A DNA stretch of 64,000 nt from Zantedeschia hybrid cultivar (Eukaryota; Streptophyta; Magnoliopsida; Alismatales; Araceae). Positions 21,922 through 34,447 of the stretch are shown here, piece by piece (the first letter of the stretch is position 1; the number at the start of each line of letters is the position of its first letter). Position numbers and translations under genes: made by a program. The DNA is taken from NCBI GenBank assembly GCA_030544215.1, contig JARZZO010000008.1:21468614-21532613 (forward strand), written 5' to 3'. The notes beneath the pieces are model-generated. The model was not told the origin of the DNA, searched no databases, and was given only the letters and a program-made list of their open reading frames with translations.

Positions 21922-23818
21922 GTGTGATGAGGGTGTAGGGGATGCAATTTTGTGGTGAAAGGATAATCTTTCTTATGCTTCAAATGTCTCTCTCTTCTCT
22001 CTCTTTTTTCCCCTGGACAGAAAGATAGATTATATTGCATAAAACTAGGAATGGGTACAAGTAGATATGAGGAACAGCCACCCAAGCATATAGACACATG
22101 AGTACCACACCCCATTTTATATTGATGCCATGCCTACGCTAAAAAAATAAGAGAATACAATAAAGCTGTACACAAATAACTAGTAGGCAAGAACCAACCT
22201 AACTGTTGCAGTAGTGGGTGCAATGTGCCAACTAACGAGATTGACTGCACAAATCTGAACAACAACTACGCTTTGCACAAACTTGGGAGGACAACCCTCA
22301 TCGTAAAGGTTAGGGGATGAGTGCTGGAACTCCAAGCTTGTAATATCACCATAGAAGAATCCAACTCTATCTCTCCTGAGGAAATGAGCTTCAAACCCAA
22401 GCACACATGGATCATCTCAATGCTGGCCATTTGGAAAAGCTCGAAGGGTTACCGATAGCCACTGAGAGGACTAGAGATGAGGAAACAAGGTAGAGGGGAG
22501 CCGAGATACAAAGGGCTAAACATTGTTGGGATAAGAAAACATGGGTGGCAAATCTCTGAAAATTAAAAAGAGACAAAGAAAGAAGGAAATACACACAAGG
22601 AGGGTGGAGTAAGAGGGGCACGAAGAAGCCGCGGCCTATGATAGCAACCTAAAGGTGGCTGAAGCAATCCAAAAAATCCAATGATTGGCTAAGAGATCCT
22701 ACAAAACAAGAGTTAGAGGAGAAGGTATATTGGCGACGAGGTGCAAAGGTGAGGGGAAAAGAAGGGTGGATGGAGATAGCAATGAGGTCATGATGAGGTG
22801 GGTGGGCAGATTAGAGCGAATGGGATATGGGCTATAGAGCAGGCGATGGGGCATGGTGACAAAGAAGGGGAGAGAGGGGAGTAGGATCAATGAGCAAGAA
22901 AGCTTTAAAAGGTGGGGGGGAGGGCGTCGACAAGGGGCGAGGGGAGGAAAGAAGAGGAGAAAAGAGAAGCACACCTGAGGGAGGAGGTGGGTGGGGGGGA
23001 GCTCACATTGGAAGCTCCCCCCACCCAAAGATGTCGTCGTTGAAGGCGACGTCAATTCCACTGGAATTTGGCTAACTCTCCATCCGAAAACTTGCCAATA
23101 AATCCAGGAGGTTGGGTGAGAGACCCACCCAGCCAATAAGGTAGCCTATAATCTGGATAACATCAACTGAGACATACGTGTAATCTCCCTCTCTTCTCTC
23201 ACATCTTGATGCTAGAAAGGGATTTTATAAGAACGGTGTCCAGTAGATATTAAATGAGGTAAATCTCCGTGCATCTTCTTACATCACATGAGGTGAATCT
23301 TATAATGCCCATAAGAGCTACGTTATTTGACGTAAGAAGATCTCATTCAACCGCAATAGGAGCGGTTGTCAACCAGCTTTCATATCTTTTTTTTTTTTTT
23401 CTCTTTTCTCATTTTCACCTTCTTTATCTCACTGACATTGGTGTCAACACTTGATAGCAAGCCTTCCTGGTAGAAGACTAGTTTCAAATATTGATCCCCT
23501 TCTTGTTTCATAAATGCTTGTGATCAAGAAAGACATTCGGAACCTATGTTAACGAAATGACCTTTGTAAAATGACTTACTTTTATAGCATTTTTAAAACT
23601 AGAATTGCACTTCTAAGAGCATTTCAACCAAGATGATATTCAATTTGACAAAGAATATCATAAAACACTGTGAAACGCAACATTTCTATGAGAAGTGTGA
23701 AGTTTCGTAGTGTTTTGCAGCACTTTACATTAAACCAAACAATCTATAGATTAAACTTTGAACTATGTTCTAGTGTTGTCAAAATAGTCCCACATAAATA
23801 ATGTATAAGATAAGAAAT
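21922..23818. other. intergenic, purine-rich on the + strand; unclassified
   Basis: 22000-23130 is strongly purine-rich on the + strand and has long-ish minus-strand frames (22699-23136, 145 codons; 22180-22404; 22412-22621) that are pyrimidine-biased translations with no recognisable domain. The minus strand reads like a non-coding or 5'-leader transcript segment, for example TTGTGTGTATTTCC and CAATATAATCTATC, so part of a retroelement is possible, but no termini were found. A T run occurs at 23387-23400. Confidence 0.4.
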
Positions 23819-23826
23819 ACTTGAAT

Positions 23827-24060
23827 GCAGTGGCGGATCCAGTACTAATCCAGTAGAATCTTGAGACTCCATTGGATTTTTTCAAATTTATTGGCCCAAC
23901 CTAAAGCAATCTAGTCTGGAACCCCATAGACCTAGTTCAGGATCCTACATGCCCAACTTAAGAACCCCATATAACTTAGTACAAGGCCTTACTAACCCAG
24001 CCAAACTTATGACTTAATGTCCGACTGACCTCACTAGACAAAATTTCTGCATCCGCCACT
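23827..24060. mobile_element. small hAT-like MITE (GTGGCGGAT ends)
   Basis: The left end GCAGTGGCGGATCCAG and right end CTGCATCCGCCACT are inverse complements apart from a few bases. Flanks ACTTGAAT (23819-23826) and ACTTGAGT (24061-24068) form an 8-bp duplication with one mismatch. The 234-bp interior is non-coding and contains repeated ACCCCATA-like phrases. A matching right end (GCATCCGCCACTG) also occurs alone at about 51659-51671. Confidence 0.65.
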
Positions 24061-24068
24061 ACTTGAGT

Positions 24069-25632
24069 AATAGTTTTCTACTCACGGTCCACTATTTTGA
24101 GTTAACTGACTGTGACATTAAAGTCTATGATTACGCTTTTAAGTTGCATGCTCCTCCTCTCCCCGCCGCCTTACGTGATAGAACTCTACAATGTACTGTA
24201 CTTGCTATACATGAGTTGCTCAATGAGACAAAAATAACCAAATTATACACTTATAGGAGTTACTAAGCAATCCAACAACAACCCAACCTGTTCGTGCAAT
24301 CTTCACCTTTATTCGGACACCAACATTTTGTTCCTCCAAAAGAAGGATGACATCCTTTGCTTAAAGCCACCGGCCAATGGTACTATAAAAAACGGAACCA
24401 CGTTTCAAAAGCATCCTTTATTCGATCCTTACCAATTGGGCCTCCAATTAGGTTAAACAAACTGGGCCAACAACGTGGAAATTCCCGACCCACCACCTTC
24501 CTTGCGTGGACGTTCCATACGTTGCCGACCCCCAGCCAAAGGGGAAACTGGAAGGGGTGCGGAAGGAGGGGAGGCGTGCCACGTGTCGTCACCAAAGGAA
24601 AGGATCCAGAAGCGCCTCCATGGCATCCTATCGCCCAAGTGGCTCGCAGTCTTACACACGGGTCTTACGGTGCCGACACGGATCCACGTGGGTCCGGGAC
24701 GGCTGGCTCGAGTGCGCTTGGCATCGACTCGGAGGCTTCGCCGCGAAGTTAACGTTGCTTTCGGTTTGCCGCCAAAGGGCGGCCGACGGTTAAAGGAGGA
24801 AATAAAAACCCCGTGAGAAAGGAGAAGATTCCCCCGGGGGACTTCTACGCAAATTAACAGGAAGGAAGGGAAACTTGAGGAGTGATGATAGCCGTAGGTT
24901 CTGAACTTTCGTGTGCAATTTACCCTTAATTTTCCGGTCTGCTTTGTAGAATTGGCATCATTTGGACCTTTTAATATCTGATCCATAGGTATTATCTATT
25001 GGATTTGACATATGTTAGACACGTAAACAAATGCTCTTGTGCCCTTCCGGTCGCCAAGGGACCCGGGTACCCAATGCCCGGGCCCTCCTGGCGCTCCGCA
25101 TCCATCATGCTTTGCGGTGGATTCTATTGTCCCGCGGGACACAGCTAACAGAAACGAAAATTCGCGACAGTCTTTCGGCTTGGAAAGTTGGAAGGAAGTT
25201 GTTTAGTTGACGTAAAAAGACGGTAAATATTGATTCTGAAATTATCAGTTTGAACTTTTCGACTTTAACTTTAACTGAACTTTAAATTAAAAAACTAAAA
25301 AAATGATTAAAAAATGTAATACAGGGTAAGAAGATTTTAACATTAACGTGTACGATATTTTAATTGTACAAATATTATAAAACAATTTATATTTACCAAA
25401 GTACGCATCCATCTCTGGAGTTGCTGTAGGCCGTCGGTTTTTTTTGGCTACGCAGGCGCACAAATTGTCGAAAGATGCGTCTCCCCCTTCCCCAGAAGTG
25501 ATTCGTCATGGCTTACGCACCACCCGTTTTAACTTGCGACCACTTGTGCTAACGTGTGGCCGGGCATCCAGCTTTACGGCGGAACAGCGGAACGCATCCA
25601 GCAGCAATTCGCAATTTGCTGGGGGAGCATAT
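24069..25632. other. intergenic with a GC-rich, G-box-containing island
   Basis: 24400-24850 and 25020-25160 are GC-rich against the surroundings. The first has two perfect CACGTG cores, GCCACGTGTC at 24578-24587 and CCACGTGG at 24684-24691, then a TATA-like GAAATAAAAACCCC near 24800. Frames that stay open on both strands (for example 24357-24752) show no recognisable domain or splice pattern, so no gene is called. The stretch looks like a promoter whose gene is absent or unrecognised. Confidence 0.45.
24578..24691. promoter_or_regulatory. paired G-boxes
   Basis: GCCACGTGTC and CCACGTGG lie 106 bp apart in a GC-rich island. G-boxes bind plant bZIP and bHLH factors, and the ACGTG core with flanking GC bases is typical of abscisic-acid response elements. 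Whether they drive a transcript here is unknown. Confidence 0.4.
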
Positions 25633-25640
25633 GATGCGGT

Positions 25641-26037
25641 TAAGTGTGTCAATCTGGTGGACCAAGTCTGTGGCCCAATTTAATTCAGTTCATATTAAAG
25701 AAAATTGAATTGACTTAAGTTATACAAATTAGAAGGTTAAATTTAAGTTGATATTAGTTAAATTTGAACTGAGTTGGACTGAAAACGAGTTGATTTAATT
25801 TAATCTATTGACTTTTACAATAATTCATACATAAAATAAAGTGCTTTTCACAAACTACTTATAAATAGGGCCAGTCCAATCTAATTTAACTTAATCCACT
25901 CACTATTGAATTGGAGCTGAATTTAAGTTAAATTTGAATTAAATTCGAGTTGAGTTAAAATTGAGTTAGACTATTTTAAAATTTAATTAAACTTAAATTA
26001 TTAAGTAATTCAATCCAATCCGTCCAATTTACATCCG
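25641..26037. mobile_element. hAT-like MITE, intact copy
   Basis: A 397-bp non-coding element starting TAAGTGTGTCAAT and ending CAATTTACATCCG. The 8-bp flanks GATGCGGT (25633-25640) and GATGCAGT (26038-26045) differ at one base. The interior (TTGACTTTTA, ATAAATAGGGCCAGTCCAA, CACTCACTATTGAATT) aligns with the MITE split by the retrotransposon and, reversed, with the copy at 43178. Confidence 0.78.
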
Positions 26038-26045
26038 GATGCAGT

Positions 26046-26904
26046 ACTCGCGAGTTGGTGGGTTTAAAAAAGGACTTGGCGAGGGATACATCCAGACCAA
26101 ATCATATCTCTACAGCCATACAAGTAACGAAATTTGTACTGACCAGAGAAGTAAGTACAAGGTTTAAAGTTCGACGCTTGAGAGAACGTACGCACCCAAG
26201 AAAGAATCCAAGATTGTAAAGCCCAACAGATTGAGTTGAATTAGGCTTCTAGAAAACATGACACTGACGCCTTTATGGGCTCGATGGCCCCGGTGCCCGC
26301 GGACCAGTTTGCTGTGTGGGTGGCTAATGGCGTGGAAAATTATGAGACTGTAGTAGTATTTAACGGGAATATGTTGCAAAGAATCTTCGAAAGGTTAGTG
26401 GAACCCAATCCATATACAAATGATACAAGAGCCTCCCCCATTAAATTTTTATCAAGGAGGGGCCCCACGAGAACTCCAATGCGACGTACAACAACTTGGT
26501 GTAATGAGCAGAAGTTGCTCAGCAATTGGGTCTATGGCATGAACAATATCAAATAGATGGCTCTTTGGAGTCCGCAGCTTAGGGCCTTGCTCAATAAAGA
26601 TTATATATATATATGATATCCAAAACTTGTTGTCGTTATCGAATGACTAATCATGTTGAAAAAAGTGCTAAAATAACTAAGAGATGTACCAAAATTATAT
26701 GTTGGATAAATACGCTTAATTAGCATTTAAATGCACTCTACATTACCATCGTATCCTCTGTCAAGGGAGCGGCAATGGTGACGTTTGGTGCGCTTGCAAG
26801 AAGGGGGAGGACTCAGAGGAGCCGCTGCACTGCACGATCGGAGATTGAAGTTATAAATAGCTTGCAGAAGGAGCCCGTTGCCGGCAAGTCCCCCCCTCCC
26901 GAAT
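26046..26904. other. intergenic
   Basis: No gene is supported. 26265-26560 stays open for 93 codons on + and 71 on -, without a recognisable domain. A (TA)n stretch of about 12 bases is at 26604-26615. Confidence 0.5.
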
Positions 26905-27400
26905 GTCGCAATCAAGGAGGAGACAAGAATTTAGATGACGTTTGAGATGAATGGTGAAAAAAATGTAAAACTTTGAATGTTGATTTTTAAGTGTTTTGGA
27001 GTACACAAATAATCAGGTTTTTGTCGAAATTTTAAAAACTTATGAATTTTTCCCGATCCCTTCTAAATGTTGCAATCAAGGAGGAGACATAATTTAGATG
27101 GGGTTTGAGATGAATGGTGAAAAGAAAAGTAAAATTTTGAATGTTGAGTTTTAAGTGTTTTGAAGTCCACATTAATAATCAGTTTTTTTGTCAAAATTTT
27201 AAAAACTTAATTTTATGACTTTTTCCTCTCCCTCCTAAGTGTTGCAAGCAAGGAAGAGACAATAATTTAAATGGCGTTTGAAATGCATGGTGAAAAAAAA
27301 AAGTAAAATTTTGAATGTTGATTTTTAAGTGTCTTGAAGTCCACATAAACGATCAATCTTTTCTTAATCTTAAAAACTCAACTTTATGAAATTTTTTTCT
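26905..27400. repeat. three-copy tandem repeat, 164-172 bp unit
   Basis: GTYGCAATCAAGGAGGAGACA starts at 26905 and 27069 and, slightly changed, at 27241. Each copy continues with AATTTAGATGGCGTTTGA, GAATGGTGAAAA, GTAAAATTTTGAATGTTGA and ATTTTAAAAACTTA. The last copy fades into C/T-rich sequence near 27400. Non-coding. Confidence 0.8.
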
Positions 27401-28010
27401 CTCCTTCTTTTCTCTCTCTTTCTTCTCATTTCTTTAGAATGGGCATGCAAAAAACTACTTTAAAGTGTACTTGCTCTGTCTCTCTTGTCTTTCATTAATC
27501 ATACACTTGCTCTTTGTCTCTCTTGTCTTCAATTTATTATTAGAATCTATTTCTAATCTTTATCGTCAAACGATTTCGAAAGGATGTGAAGATGAAAAAT
27601 TTTGCCTCCTTCAATAGTGTGAGGGAGAAGAAAGGGGAAAGGTAGCGGGAACACGAGGTTATAATATCTGAAAACGAAAAAAGTTACCCTAACTAAATTA
27701 AGATTTCATAGCAATTCAAACATAAATATTTTGTTACTATTTAAAATAATTGATTTTGATAAATAGTTTAAAATTAACTATTTAATTGTTTCAGATATAA
27801 AATTTCCAATAAATGCTATCAAAGGTCGCTTTGTTAGTGGCATGGGGCCTCGGTCTCGAGATTAAATTCGTTTTTCGGTTTAAAATTTATCATCAATAAT
27901 TGCGCGGATGAAACACGAAGAAGATGCACCGAGTTAAAGGGAAAAATAGTATGCATGTTCAAATTGTACACTCTTGTGAGCCCGTGGGCCTATTGATGCA
28001 ACCTGGAATC
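27401..28010. other. intergenic
   Basis: C/T-rich then AT-rich sequence with a short direct repeat of CTCTGTCTCTCTTGTCTT-like phrases near 27472-27530. Nothing else was recognised. Confidence 0.5.
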
Positions 28011-28137
28011 ATGGAAACGTGGCATCAGGTACATCAACCACGCATGTAGCCGGTGTGGCGCAGTAGACCATCCTCGGCCCCTCTCACCCTTAACTTGTGA
28101 CGTTCTCCACCTAGCTCATTAGCAGCCACCAATTACT
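28011..28137 (+). repeat. 127-bp direct repeat upstream of the YTH gene, copy A
   Basis: Runs from ATGGAAACGTGGCAT to GCAGCCACCAATTAC. It shares TACATCAACCACGCATGT, TGTGGCGCAGTAGACC, CCCTAACTTGT and GCTCATTAGC with copy B at 28613. It holds an ACGTGGC core. The repeat may be duplicated promoter DNA or a dispersed repeat. Confidence 0.8.
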
Positions 28138-28612
28138 AGGAGCTCTCACAATAGAAATTTATACACTCTTGTTAGGCTTCGTAAATATTTCTCACAATAA
28201 AAATAGTTGCTGAGGACAGTGCAGCCAGTTTGCTGTATTGATCTAATGCTATGGTTGGATCATTAGATTGGATGGTAGCAATTGAGCAGAATGTCTCAGG
28301 TTGGTTTCTTTTTTTAACTTTTTAATAAAAAATCAGATAATACCAGATTTGAGATAGACTCCAACTTCGGTATACTTCTTTTGAAAAGATTACAGATCTT
28401 CTAATTGTTCTCCGATCAAAATATGATCATATAACAACTAAAGAGGTATTATAATTCACGTAAATTTATAATAAAATCTGTCTTCTCACAAATAGAAAAG
28501 TGAGGGCGCTTCTATCTCGTTCCGGAGAAGAAAACCCAGTGCAGACATGGAGCCCATGGGCCAGGGGCCCATAGCCCATTGACCATGTGACCATTTGACC
28601 ACAACCAGGAGT

Positions 28613-28738
28613 TATGGAAACGTGGCACTAAGTACATCAACCACGCATGTGGCCTATGTGGCGCAGTAGACCAAACGTGACCCGTTGCTCCCTAACTTGT
28701 TGCGTTCGCCACCCCGCTCATTAGCGGCCACCAATTTT
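28613..28738 (+). repeat. 127-bp direct repeat upstream of the YTH gene, copy B
   Basis: Second copy, about 0.85 kb upstream of the YTH start codon and in the same orientation as copy A. Roughly 80% identical by eye, with most changes in the middle. The 475 bp between copies are AT-rich. Confidence 0.8.
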
Positions 28739-29462
28739 TAAAGAACACAAACAAAAGAAGAATAAAAGAGATCAGGCGCCTCACCCAAATAAGAAAGGAG
28801 GGGGATAAGAAGCTCAGGAGCGCCCAAGTGGGTAAGATGTCCCTAGCGTACTAAAGTGTCGCGCCCAAACCAATAATGGTTGCATCCGTTTGCCCGCTCA
28901 GCACACGGAGCCGCCCCCGTTCATAAAGCCCACACGCGCGAAAAAAAAGCCATCGTTTAAACTTAAACGGTTCCTTGGAGCACTTGAACCGGAAGGGCAT
29001 TTGGAGCGCGCCTTACGGCCTTGTGACGTGACGGGTGCCCCCGGTCTCAGGAGGGACCCGACGCCGACCGTGCGATCCACCCAAGCCGAGTGACGTGGAC
29101 AGCTGCCAACCGTTCGCTTGCCCCGCTTGACTTCCCGATGCTGGCCCAAGCGTGTTACTCCCATCCGACACCCTTGCTTTTAGCTTTTTCCCTCCTGTTG
29201 CTGCCCTCCTTTCCCAGCTCGCACCGTCGCTATTAGCCGCCCGCCCTGCTCGTTCCCACGCCTCTTCCCCACGACCGGTCTCGGCGGCCGGCGGAGGTTT
29301 CCTGGCGTAGTCGTCCTCGTCGTGCTCGTAGCTGCTGCTCTGATCGCAAGGTTTGCGGCCGCCTGTGGCAGCCGGCGGTGGTTTTAGGGTTTGCCGCAGG
29401 AGGTGTTCGTGCTGGAGGAGGGAAACCTGGGGTTCTTCTGCGGAGACCTTTGGTGCGATCTC
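28739..29462 (+). promoter_or_regulatory. promoter and 5' leader region of the YTH gene
   Basis: The DNA turns GC-rich from about 28860 to 29460, in contrast with the AT-rich upstream. There is no clear TATA box near 29200-29350, in keeping with a broadly expressed gene. Pyrimidine stretches (TTTTTCCCTCCTGTTGC near 29190) precede the start codon. Open frames on both strands here are composition effects. The transcription start was not determined. Confidence 0.45.
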
Positions 29463-32400
29463 ATGGCCACCGAGACCAAGCCGGAGAAACGTATCCTTCC
29501 GGTTTTCTCTGTCTATTCTTGAGATTTGGTGCTCTTTCGTGGCAGCTGTGCAGGGATATAGTCGCTGCATTAGATAGATCTGTCTGTGCTTTTTTTCTGG
29601 CTTTTGTCGATGTTTGTAGATCTGGAGATTGATTGCTTCAGTTGGTCTAGTGTTGATCTTGTAGCGCTCTCTTCTTGGTGCTTTATATTACGGTTTTTAG
29701 ATCTTGCGGTTTAGCTTGCGTTTGGCTGTTGCGTAGTTCGTAGGGTTTGTGCTGCCTTGGGTATTACTGAGGCCTGTTCTAGAGATCATTGTTGATAACC
29801 GTGTGTATGACCTACTTCCGTTGTTGCTGCTGCTTCTGGTTACTTTCAAAGAGCCTTCTCCTCTTATTCTGTAGATTGATCAGATCCATTTCCATCTAGT
29901 AGGTATCAAGTCGCCGGCAAACAGCTACTAGTTTATGTTTAATCTTTTAGTTCCGGTGCTTTCTTTGTCTATTTCTTACAGAAAACTTTTGTGGATCTGG
30001 GTACGGCACTTGCTTTAGTGGTCGCATGCTTTAATTTAAACTCTTTGTCTATTGTACGTGAGACGTGTACACTTAAATCGGCGTGCTATCAATCTTGATC
30101 ATCTACAGTTAAATCTGTGTGCTATCGAGTATCGATCTTTAAAGTAATAATTTTGGATCGCGATTTTTTTTTTTTGCAGCATCCTGTTATTTACTTTATC
30201 GATTGCTGTCCTTGATTTAATTTTGTTCAGCTGTGGAGGAAACGAAGAAGAATTCGAAATCGAGCGCCTCTTTTAAGGCCTCCGAGGCAAATACGGTATG
30301 GTATAGCGTGGATACTGACAAGATCTTGTCGAATCTTGTTTTCATCGATTGTTTTGAATATTTTTTTGACAATAAATGATTTAGTACCCCAACTTTTTTT
30401 AGCTTGTGTGATTTAGCAGAAATATTTATCAGAAGGGATTTTTCGTAGTAAAACTGATCTTCCCCCCTTTTGGGTTTATGTCGACTTTCTTTAGCCATCT
30501 TTGAAGGATGGGACCATCTCGGATGCGACTTCTTGCATTTCGTCAGGGGATGTAACGAGCAGCATCAAAGAAGGCGACGTGGATCAGGAGGCTTTGACCA
30601 ACGAGCAGGGCTTGTATTATCCCGTGAGTTACTACGGGTATTATTACCCAGGTCTGTAATTTTGTATAATTCGGTGATTATCGTCGATTAAGATGTGTGG
30701 ATTAAAATTGAAAAAAAATGACAGTTCTTCTTTTGTTTCTCATCTGATGACGGAATTACAAAAATTAGGTGCAGGTTCTTTCACTGAATGGGATGATCAA
30801 GGATATCTTATCGGGAATGATGGATTAGAGCTTCAGCAACCAGTAAGTCCTTTTTGTCTGTGAATTATGTATGGTTTCCATGTAGTTGTTTTTCTGAAGC
30901 CATTATTGACATGTGCATTGGCTGGATTGTTTTCTTTCATGTGAGAGCACATAGTTGAACCAAAGAAGACTCTATCAATGATTTTTCCTTTGTTTACTAT
31001 CGATCCCTCTGGAAAGGGGGTGACGACATATTATTCTTTTAGTTTTGTGGCTTTTCATTTTGTTAGTTGTAAATGATCTCAATAGCTTGACCTGTGTGAT
31101 TATGATTTCTAGTTTTCGCCTTCAATTAGTTTTGGATGTGCCTGTGTATATACATTTCATACAGGCTCATTTTATCATTCACTATGTGTTATTCCCTGCA
31201 ATGCAGGAAATCATTTGTGCATTCTGCATGCACTGCATTTATGCTCTTTAAACATACAAGGATGCAAGTGTGTGGACAGATTTCATTTCTTGATCTTATC
31301 TAATCATGTTATCGGGCTAGTTATGTTGTATAGCAGCTGTGTTCAAAGTGTTTGCTCTTCTTAATGCATGGTGTAGATGGTTATTATATCTTGGGCTTGT
31401 CTTTCTTCTATACATTCGATTTTGAAGGTGCCAAAGCCTAACAATGTAATGAGCACTTAAAATCCAATTGGCTTCATTTGAAATTTTGTTCACTTGGTTC
31501 CATTGGCCTTTTCATCAGCTTGGATCTCATAGGGATTGAGATTTGTGGAGAACATTCACCATTCTTATTGTCCTTATTTTCAGGCCTTTCCAGCAGATAA
31601 TGCATCCATATTATACTACACACCTGGCCTTCAGCCTGGATACGATACTTACAGCCCATACTTTCCTGGAGCTCTTGTCAGTGCTGATGGTCAATACCTG
31701 GGTCAACAGGCATATTTTGCAAGCCCTGTATATCCACAACCTGTTCTTTCCCCAGGATATTTTTCTCCATCTGTTGCCTATGGACATGATCTTGTGCCTG
31801 GATATGCATGGGACATGTCGTATTCATATGGGGATGGAATCTACGGGAATGGTGCCCTTGGAAATTCAACAATTGCAGCACCAAAAGGTGGTTTGTCACA
31901 GGCTTATCATCCTGCTCCTGCAAAGGTTTCAGTACCTTCAAAGTCGGTTAGTTCCTTTGAGACCAAAAAATCCACACCTGAAAGGATGGTGTCACCAAGC
32001 CCTGCTGTTCACAGCCAAACAGCAAAGCCTGCAAATAAGGTAATATAACGTCGCACCTTGTGGACTTTTGTACCTGGCTAGAATATTTTTTCCAAATATT
32101 ATAGATGTAATAACAGCATGATTGCAGGTTGCCTCTGTGCTATCGAAGGGTTACTTTCCTGTGACCAAGTTCACTTCATATCCTAATCAAACAAAGAGCG
32201 GGGCTCTATACACGAGCAGTATTGTCAAAGAAAATGGGCAAAGTTGGATTGGCAATGACAAGTTTAAGGCACAGAACAAGCTTGGAGGTGGTGATATTGA
32301 TTTGCTCAACGAACAGAATCGCGGTCCAAGGACAAACAATCCTAAAATGGCTTGGGGCACAGGTTCAGAGCCAGCTGGAGTCCTCAGTGCTGTTGATGGC

Positions 32401-34447
32401 GATACTAATGCTACTTCTACTGACATAGTTGTAAATCGGGAGGATTACAACCTTGCAGATTTTCCAACTAAATATGAGCATGCATTGTTCTTTGTCATAA
32501 AATCATACAGCGAGGATGACATTCATAAGAGCATAAAGTACAGTGTCTGGGCAAGCACTCCTAATGGAAATCAGAGGCTTGACAATTCATTTCAAATTGC
32601 ACGGGAGAAAATGGAGGAGAAAGACAGTAAATGTCCTGTGTTCCTCTTTTTCTCGGTATGCCCTCTTTTATATCTTTTATGTATTTTTCTTTAGGCACTT
32701 GGCACAGAGGAGAGAGGAGAGTGTTGAGTCTTGGTATGTTCAGGCAAGCCTGTTTTTTTGTTGTCTGTCAAGTTTTTTGATTTTATCCAGAAGGGTTATG
32801 GTTGTTATTTGCACATAACCGTACTTTTCTGTTAGAAATTCAATGTCTTTCTTAATTTTTTGTGGTGGTAGATGACCTACATTTAAGCTAGTTTGGGATA
32901 ACTTTGTTTTTACATTTGTAGTATTTTTTACGAACATTTTGCAATTTTGTGTTACAAATTCTTAATGCTCACTTTTGTCCTTTTCCTTTGCTATGGGGAT
33001 GCTCAGGTCAATGCAAGTGGCCAATTCTGTGGAGTAGCTGAAATGATTGGTCGAGTCGATTTCAGCAGGAACATGGATTTTTGGCAGCAGGACAAATGGA
33101 ATGGCTTTTTCCCTGTCAAATGGCACATAATAAAGGATGTTCCAAATGCTCAGTTTCGTCATATTATACTCGAGAACAATGACAATAAGCCCGTGACCAA
33201 CAGCAGAGATACACAAGAGGTATGAACCATCACTTGTACAACTACATTTATCATCTCTTAGAATTTTACCAGCTTGTGTTGACATTTGCAATTGTGAATG
33301 GATGATGTAACTGGATGATCTGGTTTGAGTTCTATATTTCATTCATCCGGATGCATATTGATAAACGGTCATCTATTTGCAGACATGTCAAATGGAATAG
33401 CATGAAATTTAGACATGCAGAACATGTTTTTGTGATGTCTTCTGTGTGGCTTCTTTGATGTTTAGCTCTTTAAGGTTATTGCCAAGACTTTTTAAAACCC
33501 ACCTGTCATTTTTCAAGGTTAATGCTGCTTTATCCTGTTTAAACCCAGAAGGTTATTGTTGTGAATTCTCAAGTAGTACCTCCAATTTTTAGAAAGCTGT
33601 TGCAATTGTTGGTTGTTGGTGATGAGCTGGTGGATCCTCCGTAGCATATTTTGTTTCCGCTCTCCGTCTGAATTTGATCACTCTTATTTGACAATAGCAT
33701 AAGATACTGCTTATAAGTTTTTAACCAAAGTTTTCCATCTATGTTTGCTTGAATGGCAATACTGTTGCAATTAGTCTTGTCTACTTTTCATTCTAAATGA
33801 AAATAAAAGTACCATGTAGCATCTTCTTAGGTGTGTTGCTGATTCATCTGTATAGCGGAAAATGATAATGGCTTTTATCTTCTGGACTTTGTGCTTTACC
33901 ACTGTATTGTGTCCTTCATGCTTCCCAATCTAATCTGCGATCACTTATTTCAGGTGAAATTTCCTCAAGGCGTTGAAATGTTGAACATTTTCAAGAACTT
34001 CTCTTCTAAGACCTCTATATTGGATGACTTCAATTTCTATGAGAACAGACAGAAAGCAATGCAGAAGAAGAGGGTTAAGGCACCTCTACCACATCTGGAT
34101 GGCTTATCGGTAATTTTCTAATCTAATGCTTTGCTTATGATTGGTGGAACATGTTTTGAAGCATCTTTTTCCTGTTGAAAGGTGGAACATGTGCTAAAAA
34201 GGCATCGACGCTGTCATGTTATCCTAGTTGTTTGCATGCCCATTTTCCTGTTCTCTTAAAAGGCTTGAAAATCTCACTTTGGCAAGTCTCTGTTTTCTTT
34301 TTTTGGCAGGCAAAAATAGATGACATTGCTCAGGCAAAAAAGATAGATGATCTGAAGCCAGTGACTGCCGCACTTCAAGCTCTTGAATTGGGTGCAGCCA
34401 AGCAGAACATGGATGAGCCCCAGATAGGAATTGCGGTGAAAGAATGA
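29463..34447 (+). CDS. YTH-domain m6A RNA reader, ECT family
   Basis: Nine exons: 29463-29490, 30231-30295, 30495-30651, 30769-30842, 31584-32039, 32128-32655, 33007-33219, 33954-34109 and 34310-34447. All introns are GT-AG and the joined frame gives 604 aa. Residues 1-375 are low complexity, rich in Tyr, Pro, Gly and Ser (YYPVSYYGYYYP, GYDTYSPYFPG), the aggregation-prone N-terminus usual in plant ECT proteins. The YTH domain covers about 376-510: YEHALFFVIKSYSEDDIHKS, then VNASGQFCGVAEM and FRHIILENNDNKPVTNSRD. The expected aromatic cage for N6-methyladenosine is intact (W401, W462, W467). A C-terminal helix (about 508-559) and a short acidic tail follow. Members bind m6A in 3' UTRs in the cytosol and influence mRNA stability and organ growth. 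The first exon codes only nine residues plus one base, a common ECT layout; its start is the only ATG in frame. Confidence 0.93.

Noticed and set aside
24357..24986. Open frames on both strands in the GC island
   Set aside because: No recognisable domain, both strands equally open, and no splice structure could be built.
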